Shown in pieces: positions 22,471 to 33,859 of a stretch of DNA of 64,000 bases. Source of the DNA: Rhizophagus clarus (Eukaryota; Glomeromycota; Glomeromycetes; Glomerales; Glomeraceae); contig BLAL01000324.1 in the NCBI GenBank assembly GCA_015698045.1, forward strand, positions 1,228,501-1,292,500, written 5' to 3'. Numbering within the stretch: the first letter of the stretch is position 1; every line of letters starts with the position of its first letter. A program made the position numbers and the translations under genes. Below the pieces are notes generated by a model that did no database searches, was not told where the DNA came from, and saw only the letters and a list, made by a program, of their open reading frames with translations.

Positions 22471-23316
22471 ATGCCCGATAACATTGATAACACTACTATT
22501 ATCGACAATAATAATGAAGTTAGCCCTGATTTTTATATAATTGATAACCTGAACGCGATTAAAGATATATTAAGTATATCTGTTAATCATTCTATAATAA
22601 TAAAGAATAATTCTAGTACAATTCAAATGTTAATTACAATATTTCAAGATAAGTTAACACTATGTTTTTTTGGGTGCATTGATGCTGTATATATTATCAG
22701 GTTACTAATACTGTATGTTTTGATACTGACTAACAATATAAGAACGACTTACCGCTACTTCATCTACTATCTCTCCTCCTATTGTCTCTACTTCTCCTCT
22801 TAATGTCTCTGCTATTGTCTCTCCTTCTCCTTCGGTCTCAACATACGGATCCTTGTCAGATTCAATTTCATCTTTAAGCTCTTCGCTACCTTTAGACTCT
22901 TCAGTAACCTCATCATCAATAACTCCCTTAACGACTTTAATTTCATCGATCTCACCAATTTCCTCGATCTTCCCAATTTCCTCGAACCTGCCAATTTCTT
23001 CAAACCCAGCTCCCAGTTTAAATTTAAATTTTATATGCATGTCGGAGGGGGTCGCTTTATCTAGCAGGACAAATTGGATTGCGCCTATCAGCTCATAAAA
23101 GATCTGTATTACTTATGTGAATATTACGGGCATAGTCTTAATACCTGCCTGAATATTCAGCAAAATTATTGGGGAAGATGCTGCAGGTGTTGGATCAGTC
23201 CGCACGAGTCAAAAGATTGCTATTTACGAAAAGGTGAAAAGGTACCTATTCCATTTAAAAAGAATTTTTTAAAGCCGGCCGATTTAATCAAATTTTTTGG
23301 AAGAATTAAGGAATAG
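22471..23316 (+). CDS. Zinc-knuckle protein, frame-broken, Gag-like or nucleic-acid-binding
   Basis: The first block (22471-22700) starts MPDNIDNTTIIDNNNEVSPD. A second frame (about 22745-23098) is Ser/Pro/Thr-rich with (I)SSISPISSIFPISSNLP repeats and then MSEGVALSSRTNWIAPISS. A third (23074-23316) holds CEYYGHSLNTC and then RCCRCWISPHESKDC, where C-x2-C-x4-H-x4-C is an exact retroviral-type zinc knuckle, followed by YLRKGEKVPIPFKKNFLKP. The first join may be an intron; the second, about 23090, needs a one-base shift. Zinc knuckles bind single-stranded nucleic acid, and the layout (low complexity then knuckle) resembles Gag C-termini. The right-hand neighbour is a Tc1/mariner relic. Confidence 0.5.
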
Positions 23317-23329
23317 GTTTTTTTTTTAA

Positions 23330-23515
23330 TTCATTTCTGGTCGCCTTGGTGGCGAATTTTTTATTCTATATAGTTTGTTTGGTCCGCCTGATGGCGGGTT
23401 TTTTTCCTGGTTCGTCTGGTGATGAGTTTTTTTTCTGGTTCGCCTTGTGGCGTAAAGATTTCTGGTTCGCCTGGTGGCATAAAGGTTTCTGGTTCGCCTG
23501 GTGGCGTGTTCTTTT
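23330..23515. repeat. Short tandem repeat of TTCGCCTGGTGGCG palindromes
   Basis: TGGTTCGCCTGGTGGCG and variants (GGTCGCCTTGGTGGCG, GGTCCGCCTGATGGCG, GGTTCGTCTGGTGATG) recur seven times, first about 60 then about 27 bp apart, separated by T-rich spacers. Each core is a CGCC...GGCG inverted repeat, conspicuously GC-rich in this AT-rich setting. It lies directly after the zinc-knuckle ORF. Confidence 0.8.
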
Positions 23516-23842
23516 TTTGTTTTGATATTTTTTTATAATAATAATAAATAATAATGTATTTTATCAATCACACTGGCACTAAATAAAATTTATTAAGACA
23601 TTTTTTGAATATTATCTTGAATGCCAAATTGATATGATGATAATATTAAATTCAATTGCAGAAAATATAAAAAAAAATTGTTCAATATGGAAGTCAGTAA
23701 TTTGATGGCTGTTTAAAAATCTAAGGTTTCTGTTAAGATTGTTTGTTTCTTTACTATAAAAATGCTGATCAATAACTTTTAGTTCAGTAAAATTATTAAT
23801 TTGTATAATAAATTCCTTTTATTCAGCAATAAATTTTGAAGT

Positions 23843-24190
23843 TCAAATAATTTTGATATTTAATTTTGATTTATAAATATCTAGATGTTCAAAGCACGCC
23901 TTAGCAAAATTTTTGCCAATTGTCATACAACTGAAATTTAACGTGTCTACTGGATTTTCTACAGATTCTACCCAATCACGATGTTGTCGTAAAAAATTTT
24001 TAATATAAAAAAATGCTTGCTCGATCTGTAAGCAATAAATTTTTAAATAATGGAAGATTAAATTCTTACGGGATTATAATCGGGAGAATAAGATGGCAAA
24101 AATTCAAGTCGTATTCCTTTCTCCTCACAAATATTCCGCAAACGCTGACTTTTATGTATAGATACATTATCTAAGATTAAAACGCTATAC
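23843..24190 (-). pseudogene. C-terminal part of a Tc1/mariner-type DDE transposase
   Basis: Exon 24070-24190 reads SVLILDNVSIHKSQRLRNIC, then EEKGIRLEFLPSYSPDYNP; a 44-bp GT-AG intron (24026-24069) follows, and exon 23843-24025 continues IEQAFFYIKNFLRQHRDWVE up to a TGA. The signature (I)LDN-x-x-IHKS...LPSYSPDYNPIE-x-AF-x-x-(I)K-x-x-LR is that of the DDE superfamily endonuclease: the D of LDN and the E of NPIE are the second and third catalytic residues. The N-terminal half with the first Asp is missing. It lies inside the 19.5-kb transposon, so it is a dead older insertion or cargo. Confidence 0.8.
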
Positions 24191-24465
24191 TAGTTATTTA
24201 ACTAAATAAAATATTAAATAAAAATATTTATTATAGTCTATGTGGTTTTATTTTTCGCTTCAAAAAATGGTAAACAAGTTGGGAAGAAAAAGAGATGGTT
24301 AACGCGGCACAATAAAAATCAATAAAATCTATGTACAACGTGAAATCAGGTCACATGAATTATTAGCAGAGTGGTGGCGCTATGATATATTGTAATCTTT
24401 ATTATCATAAAGGAATAAAAAACATATCAATGTTATCACGGTCTTTTATGTGATATGTACTGTAT

Positions 24466-26034
24466 TTATGAAAAAAGATGGAGTTTTAAAGAGCTAGCAA
24501 TGTTTCTTCCGCTACAGGAAGGAATTTCTAGATCTTCTGTAATAACATCTAACTCCTTAACCTTTTCTTTGATATTTGCGCTTTCAGTTTCAACCCAGAC
24601 TATTTTGAAGCATTTTCTGGAGAATTCTATTAATTTATCTAGTGAAGTTTCTGATAATTTTGTAAAATCGATGGCTGAAACGTATCGGCTTAAGATTCTC
24701 TTTAAAACCACCTCACGTGATATGAAATTGTTTACTTCTTCGTCGGTAAGATCTGAACTTTCCGTATATCCACTTTAATAGAAAAAAAATTTAAATCATT
24801 AAATCATTGTAATAAAACAACAACATAACGATATGAACGTATCGATCACCTTTCTACAATTTGTCAAAATTCTTTTACTAATGTTAAAAGTACATTTTTC
24901 AATTGATATCGATAGTCAGAAAATGATTTATAATATCGTTCATTAATTGACTTTGCCACGCTTTAATAAGCATCATGCCTAAAAATTTTTTGTGTTATTT
25001 TATCAAACGCATAATCAGGCGGATTTCTAGTTCGCAAAAAAGGCATTTCATTTCTTCGTCAATAAGATGATAATTATCCTAAACAGTAATAATATTAATA
25101 ATACATAATACATCAGTAATTCTGTGTAATAACGATTGTTCTTAATTGGTAAGAATGTAACAACCAAAATAAGAAATGGATTTTGCGTTGTCAGATGGTG
25201 ATGAAGTCAAGGTGGTTAGTGGCAAATTTGTTGATGGCTGCTTCGTCGAGGCATCAAGCATTTTGTTTGCCAGATGTAGTACACTTGGATGTAAGACCAA
25301 CCAATTGCAAATTTGCAATTGATTGGTCATTGCGCCAAATTGAACTGGAATTTCTTCTTCACTTTCTAGAAGTAATATTAAATGAGAATAAAATTATATT
25401 CATTAATTATGTTCAGATTTTATATTTTTACCGCTTTCATCATTTTCATTTTCTTCTTGTTCTTTATCTTTCTCTTTCCTATCCCTCTCTCTTCTTTCTT
25501 TCTCTCTTCTCTCTTATTCTCTTCTCTCTTTCTCTCTTCTTTCTTTCTCTCTTCTCTCTTTATCTCTCCTCTCCATCTCTTTCTTCTCATTTTCTCTTCT
25601 TTCTTTTTCAATATTTCTTTCTTCTTGCTCTGGAAGCATATCTTCATTATAACGAAGTAAATTTAGTTTAAATAAATTCGCAGAAATATCATTTCAATTG
25701 AATAATAAAACAATTATTATAACATATTTACCCAAAATAATTCTTTCAATATCATCATCTTGTCTATTATTACCTTCTCCAATATCTACATCTTGTCCAT
25801 GTAAATTATCTTGTTCATGTTCACTTCCTTCCTCTCTCCTTTCATCTCTTTCCTTATTATAATCACGTGAAGAGTTGGCAACATATGTACGAATAGTTTT
25901 TGTAGTCTTTGCAGCTTTTGTTGCCTTGTCTTTTAGGTATCATTATAATAGTATTAGGCGCAATTACTATATAAATTTTAAATCAAAAATATAATATTAT
26001 TACCTTTTTCTGTTACTCCTCTGCGTTTAGTCAT
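24466..26034 (-). pseudogene. Charged single-helix protein with unknown C-terminal domain, decayed
   Basis: Exon 1 (26004-26034, MTKRRGVTEK) joins through a 74-bp intron to exon 2 (from 25929, DKATKAAKTTKTIRTYVANS). A long E/R/K repeat (25420-25640) follows, then EEEIPVQFGA. A palindromic insert-like stretch (about 25145-25345, with AATTGCAAATTTGCAATT) interrupts it. Downstream RRNEMPFLRTRNPPDYAFDK, ITQKIFRHDAY and SVAKSINERYYKSFSDYRYQ are separated by a TAA, then another stop and a short intron lead to SGYTESSDLTDEEVNNFISR, ending ...SSLKLHLFS-stop. Both stops lie one transition from Gln or Arg codons. I cannot name the domain; residues before the repeat look like a basic DNA-binding tail. 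Confidence 0.45.
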
Positions 26035-26192
26035 GATAAACAAACAAGATGGTACTTATCAGTATTGTGCTAGTAGCAACGTAAAGAAATAGGTGATTCA
26101 TCGCGTAAAGAAATAGGTGATTTCTGACGAAATGAATACAGCATCATCTTTATTTATTTATAGAGATTTCTCCTAATATTAAAAAAAATTAC

Positions 26193-28014
26193 ATCGTGAC
26201 CGCAGCACATAAAAGGAAATTGGGTTAGCATTCTCAAAAAAAACGTTCATGGTTACATTAAATCTTGGATAGTTGATTGGAAGAATTTGTTAATGGTTAC
26301 ATTGATTTTTATCTGCAGCGCATTGACAGAATTTGTTACATTAGTTCTCTATCTCGGAATTATGTAATGAAGTTTTAAAAAAAACTTTTCAAGTTGTTGA
26401 CCCAAATTTCCTTTTATATAGTGCAGTCATAATATCACAGTCATAATATTATAAAAAAATTTACTTTGTGCTTTTTTCCCAAAGAATTCAATTGATATTT
26501 TTTTTAAAGTTTGACTGTCCATATCTTATCAGTTACATATAAAAATATCACATCTCAGATCAGAGTTTTTAGATTTCTAATAAAAAAAAGATAGAAAGAA
26601 AATGTCCTCTCCCAAACCTAGTAGAGAAGAAATAGGTATAAAAAAAAAATACCTGATATGTTAATTCATTAAATAACGTATGATAATATTCAAATAGTTT
26701 CTTTCATATATAGATAATATGATATTGATCTCGCTAGATGATCTAATAAAAGAACAAACCCGATCGAATGATCTTCTCCAGACCAATATTAAAAAGAAAC
26801 GGAAATGTCCGTCTCGTAACAACCGAGCGAAGACCATGGGAGACTGGGCTCAGATGGTGAAAAAAGTATGATCATTTGATTCTTTAATATTTTGTGATAA
26901 TTTGAAATATTTAACACTTTAAAATTATTTGTTAGAATTGATATTGCTATTATATGAAATTAATATCTCATTACAATACCACACAATATTATATCCACCT
27001 TCTTTTCAATTTATTTCAATAAAAAAATAAATCTTATGTAATTTTATAATTGTATATATCCGTAAAGCTCACAACTAGTGATTTTATCATAATAATTGAT
27101 TGTAATAATTTAAAATCATAAAAATCAAAATTTCATATAAACTGGAACACGAATTGCTAACAATTTTTTTCTGATCATTTGTCTTATCTAAATGTGCTGC
27201 GATCACGATATTCTTAAAATGTAATGTCAATTTTTCAGAAAAGCTTTGTTAACCAATTTCCGTTATGTCCAGCAGCCTATATAAATTTCTTTACATATAA
27301 TCGTCAAAACATCAATCCTAAATTCAAGAGCTTTGTTAACCCAAATTTCTATAGTTACGATGTTGTTCATTATATAATTCATTAGTTAATGTAACTAACT
27401 ATTAACGAATTTTTTTTCTGATCAATTATCCCAAAATTCAATGATCTAAATTTCCGCTTATGTCCTGCGGTCACAATATTCATATAAATTCCTTTACATA
27501 TAACCGTTAAAGAAGTCAACTCTTCAGATCATTGCCTCAAAACTTCGTTAATGCATTGTAAGTAAAGAACCAATGTAGCCATTAAGAAAATTTTCGATCA
27601 ATTCAAATTTCCGTTTATGTCCCACGGTTACAATATTCATACAAAATTTCTTTGCATGTCGATTTTCCCAAAATTTAAGAAATTAGTAATCTAAATTTCC
27701 GTTTATGTTCTGCAGTTACACACAATATTCATACAAAATTTCTTTGCATGTAACTGTTATTAACACGTCAATTTTAGATCATTTTCCCCAAGATTTCCAT
27801 TAATGTACTGTGATCCAAAAACTAATGTAACCATTGACAATTTTTTTTTCTCAAAATTTCAATATAAATTTCTGTTTATAAATTTCTGTTTATGTCCTGC
27901 GGTCACGATTTCATACAAAATTTCTTTACATGTAACCAGATTATTGCCCAAAATTTCCGTTAATGAGAAATTTGTTAACCCAAAATTTCCGTTTATGTGC
28001 TGCGGTCACGATAC
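26193..28014. mobile_element. Nested non-autonomous element with terminal inverted repeats
   Basis: Left end ATCGTGACCGCAGCACATAA and its continuation AAGGAAATTGGGTTA recur inverted at the right end (TTAACCCAAAATTTCCGTTTATGTGCTGCGGTCACGAT read on the plus strand in pieces). The first 21 bases match exactly. Between 27180 and 28010 parts of the end (AATTTCCGTTTATGTCCTGC, GGTCACGAT) repeat five or six times at about 140-bp steps, giving a thick right end. No target-site duplication could be fixed. A small gene piece (26602-26865) lies inside. It sits inside the 19.5-kb transposon. Confidence 0.65.
26602..26865 (+). CDS. Two-exon gene piece, function unknown
   Basis: Exon 26602-26635 (MSSPKPSREEI) ends at a GTATAA donor; exon 26714-26865 starts after ATATATAG and reads DNMILISLDDLIKEQTRSND, then LLQTNIKKKRKCPSRNNRAK, then TMGDWAQMVKK before a GTATGA donor. 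The phase fits exactly. No third exon was found, so the 3' end is missing or not recognised. The product is basic and helical, with no known domain. Confidence 0.45.
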
Positions 28015-28131
28015 TATGATTTCCAATTAAAAATATTATAAAGCAGTTAATGAATTAAATACACAAACGCACATGGACATTTTTTAAATTTACTTATTTT
28101 ATTATTCCTTATTATAATTATTATCATAGCC

Positions 28132-31100
28132 ATGTTACGAAATAAACCTCGAAAAGCGAATATTGCTACATTACCTTTTCATATTTGTAATAATTTTAGA
28201 AGGTTGCCCAACAGATTTTTATTATCGGATAATGATGACAATGAAAAAATGGTACAAAAAGATTTTGAAGATGATAATATTAGCGGTGAAGAGTATAATG
28301 AATATGGCGACGAAGATGATGATTTAGAACAACGAAGCGATGATGATCATATAGAATAGCAAAGCGATAATGGTGATGATTTAGAACAATGAAGCGATAA
28401 TGATCATATAGAACAACAAAGCGATAATGGTGATGATTTAGAATAACGAAGCGATAATGATCATATAGAACAGCAAAGCAATAATGGTGATGATTTAGAA
28501 CAACAAAGCGATGATGATTATATAGAACAGCAAAGCGATAATGGTGATGATTTAGAACAACAAAGCAATAATGATCATTTAGAACAATGAAGCGATAATG
28601 ATCATTTAGAACAATGAAACGATAATGATGATGATTGAGAACAACGAAGCAATAATGAAGAAGGTGATACCAACATGATTTCAACATCATCAGAGAATGA
28701 AACAGAAAGCGATTATATAATGTCCTTAGAAAGTGATAAAGAATATGAAACAATGTCGTCAGATAATGAAGAAAGACATGATTCTGATATCTCAGAAGAA
28801 AAGCTATTCGTTGATGAAGTATTGGCTAATGATAAGTTACCATCTTATGATGGTGATTTTGCTCCATATTTTCAAAATTTAACTACTGCTGCCTTATTTT
28901 GTTGGATTTATAAGCATAATATTTCAACAAATGCATATGAAGATCTTGTTGACATTATCATGAGACCAGAATTTAATAGAGATCATATTGTAAAAAATAT
29001 TCAAAGATTTCGAGCATGGAGGGAGCGTCTTTCTCTTCCCTTAATATCAGCAAAATCTATCTCAATTTCATCAAAAAAAACACCATCAACTTTAAAGGAT
29101 TCAAAGATGGCATATCAACTTTCAATAAGTGATATCATTTGGAATGTTCTTAACAACCCATCACTATTAAAGGAAATGTATTTTGGTGCTGGTGTCGATT
29201 CAAAAACAAAATCTGAGTACTGGCATGGTACCTTATGGGCAGAGTCACCTCTTTTCGGTCAAGAACAATTAATGATATCAGGGGGTAATTATTTATTAAA
29301 TGCAAGCTGATGGTAGAGAGACGAAGCAATAAAGTACAAGAGACTAACACTTTTTTCATATGTATATAATAGAAATATACCAATGTGGCAATTTTGTTTA
29401 CTATTACGACAATGAGCGAAAACTTGGCAGATTGAGAGCGATATTATTAAATAAAGAGAACCAATAGTATCGGCTGAGAATCCAAAAAGTTCTAGATTAT
29501 AGTGACTTGCCTGGAACTTTTAAGGGAGAATTAAGACAAAATCGCTCTCTTTCCGGAGAAGTTTGGTTACAAGATGAACCATTCTTGACAATAACAACAT
29601 CACAAATTTCAGAAAAGGTTGCTGCAGATACACTACGAATTACTGAAATACTTTATAAACATCATACATACTGGCGCATTTGTGATGTAACGTTCTCTTA
29701 TCAACATCCTTCAGAATATATTTCCATAAGGCAGCCACCATCTCCAACAATTCCGGTTTATAAGCTGTTTTTGGATATATACTACGATGATTTTGGAACA
29801 TTTAGGAATGTTTATCATTCGTTAGGAGGTGTTTATGTGCAGTTTGAAAATATGCCTGCCCGTCAAAGAAAGTTGCTCAAAAATCACTTTGTTCTCGGGT
29901 TTGTTCCTTTCGGTGGTAATTTCAATGAATTCATGTTGCCATTTATTTTTGAAATGAAAGAATTCGAACAAAGAAAATTAATGGAAGTGAATAGCCAAGA
30001 TGCTTGGGTGATAGCTGGTTTAGGTGTCGTAACTGCTGATTTACCACAAGGGAATAACATGTGTGGTGTATTACGACATAATGCCAATAAAGGTTGCCGC
30101 ACTTGTACAGCCTCTCGAGAATCACTTACCAACTTCTCTCAAGATGTACCAGCAACATCAAGATATCATCACATCACATTTAAAGAGATATTTAACGAAC
30201 CTGCTACCACAAGGCAAAGACGACTTTGTACTGAGTTTGGACTAAGAACAAGGCCTAGCATTTTGGATAGGCTGCTAAAAGAAAGGCATCTACAGACCCC
30301 TCAAGATGTATATCATGCAACTGCTGGGAAGATTGGACGACTTCTTAAATTAACGTATGATCTTTGAATTTAATTAACTTTAGCTAGATATGTAACGAAC
30401 AAAATCTTTTAATAAAGCTTTTTGATTTCCACAGGTGTGAATTATTTTCACAAAAAGGAGAGGATGAGTTTATCAAAGCCTGGAAGAACTTTGAGAAACC
30501 AAAAAAATGGTCTTGTTTGCCAAATCCAATTAGTCACAATGCTAGTTTCATGATGTCTGACTATCTTAGGCTCGCTATGATAATGCCTTTTATACTTAAT
30601 AGTTTTTTAGAAACATCAAGCTTAAAGGAAAATGAATCCAAAAGCATTCTGCGACGAATTCAAGAATCACGCATTAACATGGCGAAAAATGTAATAATTG
30701 CTTGTTGGGTATATGTAGCAAAAACAATGAGGATGGTTTTTGAAAGCAAGTTTACATTAGATTCGTATGACGAATTACAAAAATGCCTTGAAGAAGAAAT
30801 GAAAATTCTTCCAAAAGTACAATTATTCATAATTCTTATATAATTTTTTATTTTTTATTTATCAATATATAAAATATTATTTAATAATGTGGCTTTAGGT
30901 TTTCCCTGAATTTGCTAACTTACCAAACCTGCATATCAATATCCACTTGCTGGTGCATGCAAGGACTTATGATACTCTTATAAACACTCAAGTTGGTATC
31001 AAAGAGATGGTGCATCAGATCTTTAAAGCAATGGTACCACGAATAAATTGCAAGAATGTCGAGCTAGACTTGTTAAAGCGGTATACTACGCTCTTTGCAA

Positions 31101-31862
31101 TTCGTCATTTAGTAGATGGAGGCGCAGATCAAAGATTATCACAACCTTGTAGAGGTTTCGCTACTATGTTCTCAAATTTTAGAAATTTATTGACTAATTG
31201 GTATATTACTGAAGACAAGGTATCAAATGAACAAGAACCGGAAGAAAATGAAGAAGGTTTGTATTACAATTTTATAATAATAATATTTTTGCAATTATTA
31301 ACGTAATTTTATTTTATATAGCGATTTCATCTCCAGTGGATTTTATTACAAATATTATCTTAAAGAGGAGCTTGTCCCGTCAGAATCGTGAAAATATCAT
31401 GAAAAATTTGCCAAATTTCAAATCTGAGCTGCTTCTTTCATTTATGGACATTGGACAAAAGTCAGCTCTTATATATTCTCAAATGGGCTGGTATGAATTG
31501 GCGACATACACTATGGAAGAAAGCGATGGCGTCTTTTCCAAAGTACATCTTCATATTGGTGACGTCGTAACAATACACGAGGAAGACAGTGGTGAATGTT
31601 ATGCGATTATAAAGGGATCTTCAAATACAAAGGCAATGATGATAAATATTATGCCTTTATTACAATTGATTGGTTTAACAATATTAACAGAATTCACAAC
31701 GTATTGAAATGTCCTCTTTTTCGCATTCAGACAAGCCAAGATATTCGCTGGAGAAGAATCTTTCCGATATCAATAATTGACCACGTACAGAAAGTTCACT
31801 TTGTCTATGATACGAAAATTGATTTGTGGATAAAAAATAATTATTATTTTACGGCTATATAG
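28132..31862 (+). pseudogene. Plavaka/KDZ-like transposase gene of the 19.5-kb element, heavily damaged
   Basis: The N-terminus (MLRNKPRKANIATLPFHICN) leads to an acidic (DDDLEQRSDDDHIE)n tract with many in-frame TAA/TGA. The body runs VDSKTKSEYWHGTLWAESPL (about 29190-29255), SDLPGTFKGELRQNRSLSGE, then YDDFGTFRNVYHSLGGVYVQ, FVLGFVPFGGNFNEFMLPF, LGVVTADLPQGNNMCGVLRH and a CRTC pair (30096-30107). Introns at 30355-30433 and about 30830-30897 join to LFSQKGEDEFIKAWKNFEKP and FPEFANLPNLHINIHLLVHA; a last exon starts near 31321. A one-base loss near 31610 shifts the frame, and the C-terminus ends PISIIDHVQKVHFVYDT at 31862. The YDDFGTFR motif is a likely catalytic-Asp region; the ADLPQGN...CRTC order is one I know from large fungal transposons of this kind. 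Stops near 28360, 28400-28640, 29308 and 29467 rule out function. Confidence 0.65.
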
Positions 31863-32699
31863 CTTTATTAGTAATATTATATTAATAAATTTACAATATA
31901 CATATAAGTTTATACTACATTTACTCATTAAATTCATTATTGTTTTAACAATATCAAAATGATACAGTATCTTTTTTTTATTAAATAAATGCAACAATAT
32001 CGTTTTGATATCATTATGGTATCGTGACCAGTCCATTACTTATCACGTGATAACGTGACTTTGTATTGATTATCCAATCAAAATCATTGTTTGTTTGTTA
32101 AAACATTCGCACGACGGTTATTTCTACTCCATTCTTTACATTTTACTGTAATAACTTACATTTTAATATTGTCAGTCTATTTAAAATATTTATTAATAAT
32201 ATTAACAATCATATACGCGTCTATTTTTTATTCCGGCGTAATCTCAACATTGAAAAATAGTTTTTTCGACACCTTGACAGGTACGAAACAAAAAGTTATT
32301 TATAATAATATTAATTATTTTACAAATTTTAGCTCTCACTGTGCAAATATTGTTTAGAAATATTTTTAACAATATAACAGAAATTTGGGATGTATTTTTT
32401 TATTTATTTATCTATTTATTATTATTTTTTTTTAAAAAAGAAAAATTTTTTAATAGTAGTGTATAATAATATTTGTAACGAAATTCAGACAAAATTCGGA
32501 ATGTGCGCAAAGAAAGTTTCGGTATAGTATTATTTCCCCTTTTTTTTATACTTGGGAATGCGATTGTTCTAGCGTCATAATGATATCGTCACGTTATTTT
32601 ATATTAGCATTTGGAAAGAGAGATGTCTAAGTAATTTATCAGGCACGACCGTATCTTTAATTTCGCAGAAACTTGCGTCGTAATCAGAAACTTATCAAT

Positions 32700-33720
32700 T
32701 CAACATTTTAAATAAGTTTCAAGATAATATTAGTGTCATAACGATATCGTCACGTTGTTTTATGTTAACCATCTGGTGAGAGAAATACGAAACTTAATAT
32801 TTTTTTTTTTTTTGTAAGAATATATGAATTTTCTTTTTTTCTTTTCTTTTTTTTTTGTAAGGAACGTTATAATAACGTTTCTTCTGTTTCTTTTAGGTTC
32901 ATCAATTCAACATTTTTAACAAGTTTCAATATAATATTAGTGTCATAACGATATCATCACATTGTTTTATGTTAACCATCCGGTGAGAGAAATACGAAAC
33001 TTAATATTTTTTTTTTTTTTTGTAAAAATATATGAATTTTCTTTTTTTCTTTTCTTTTTTTTTGTAAGGAACGTTATAATAACGTTTCTTCTGTTTCTTT
33101 TAGGTTCATCGATTCAACATTTTTAACAAGTTTCAATATAATATTAGTGTCATAACGATATCGTCACGTTGTTTTATGTTAACCATCCGGTGAGAGAGAT
33201 GCGAAACTTAATATTTTTTTTTTGTTGTAAGAATATATGAATTTTCTTTTTTTCTTTTCTTTTTTTTTTGTAAGAAACGTTATAATAACATTTCTTCTGT
33301 TTCTTTTAGGTTCATCAATTCAACATTTTTAACAAGTTTCAATATAATATTAGTGTTATAACGATATCGTCATGTTGTTTTATGTTAACCATCCGGTGAG
33401 AGAGATGCGAAACTTAATATTTTTTTTTTTTTTTTTTTTTTGTAAGAAATGTTATATGAATTTTTTTTTTTTCTTTTCTTTTCTTTTTTTGTAAGGAACG
33501 TTATAATAACGTTTCTTCTGTTTCTTTTAGGTTCAAGTGTTTCGGCTTAATTTAATCAGGTACGATCGTAACTTTAATTTCGCAGAGCTTGCGCCATAAT
33601 CCAGACACTCTAATTCAACATTTTTAACAAGTTTTAATATAATATTAGTGTTGAACTGATATCGTCACGTTATTTTATGTCATTCTATCCAGAGATAGGA
33701 ATATTCTTCCTTTAATTACC
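32700..33720. repeat. Tandem repeat with period of about 206 bp, right arm of the transposon
   Basis: The word CATTTTTAACAAGTTTCAAT (variants) occurs at 32704, 32911, 33118, 33324 and 33619, that is, steps of 207, 207, 206 and 295. Each unit holds AACGATATCGTCACGTTGTT, GTTAACCATCCGGTGAGAGA and a T-rich part with GGAACGTTATAATAACGTTT (hairpin AACGTTAT-ATAACGTT) then CTTCTGTTTCTTTTAGGTTC. The CCGGTGAGAG and TTCTTTTAGG ends look like splice donors and acceptors, but the 'exon' part is full of stops. Confidence 0.85.
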
Positions 33721-33859
33721 ATAATTCGCAATATTTAACAATTAAATAACAATTAAAACATCATAATTGTCATAATTGCATTATAAAAATATATATATAT
33801 TAATTAATTAATAAACAAATTAATTTAAATCAATTAAAATTGATTTAATTTATTGAATG

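Noticed and set aside
24200-24440. Possible N-terminal half of the Tc1/mariner transposase
   Set aside because: No helix-turn-helix or first catalytic Asp could be read on either strand.
25382-25671. Plus-strand F/L/S-rich 'membrane protein'
   Set aside because: Complement of the GAGAGA-rich E/R/K repeat of the minus-strand gene; low-complexity pyrimidine translation.
28280-28753. Minus-strand H/Y/F/V repeat ORF of 157 codons
   Set aside because: Antisense of the acidic DDLEQ repeat at the start of the KDZ-like gene.
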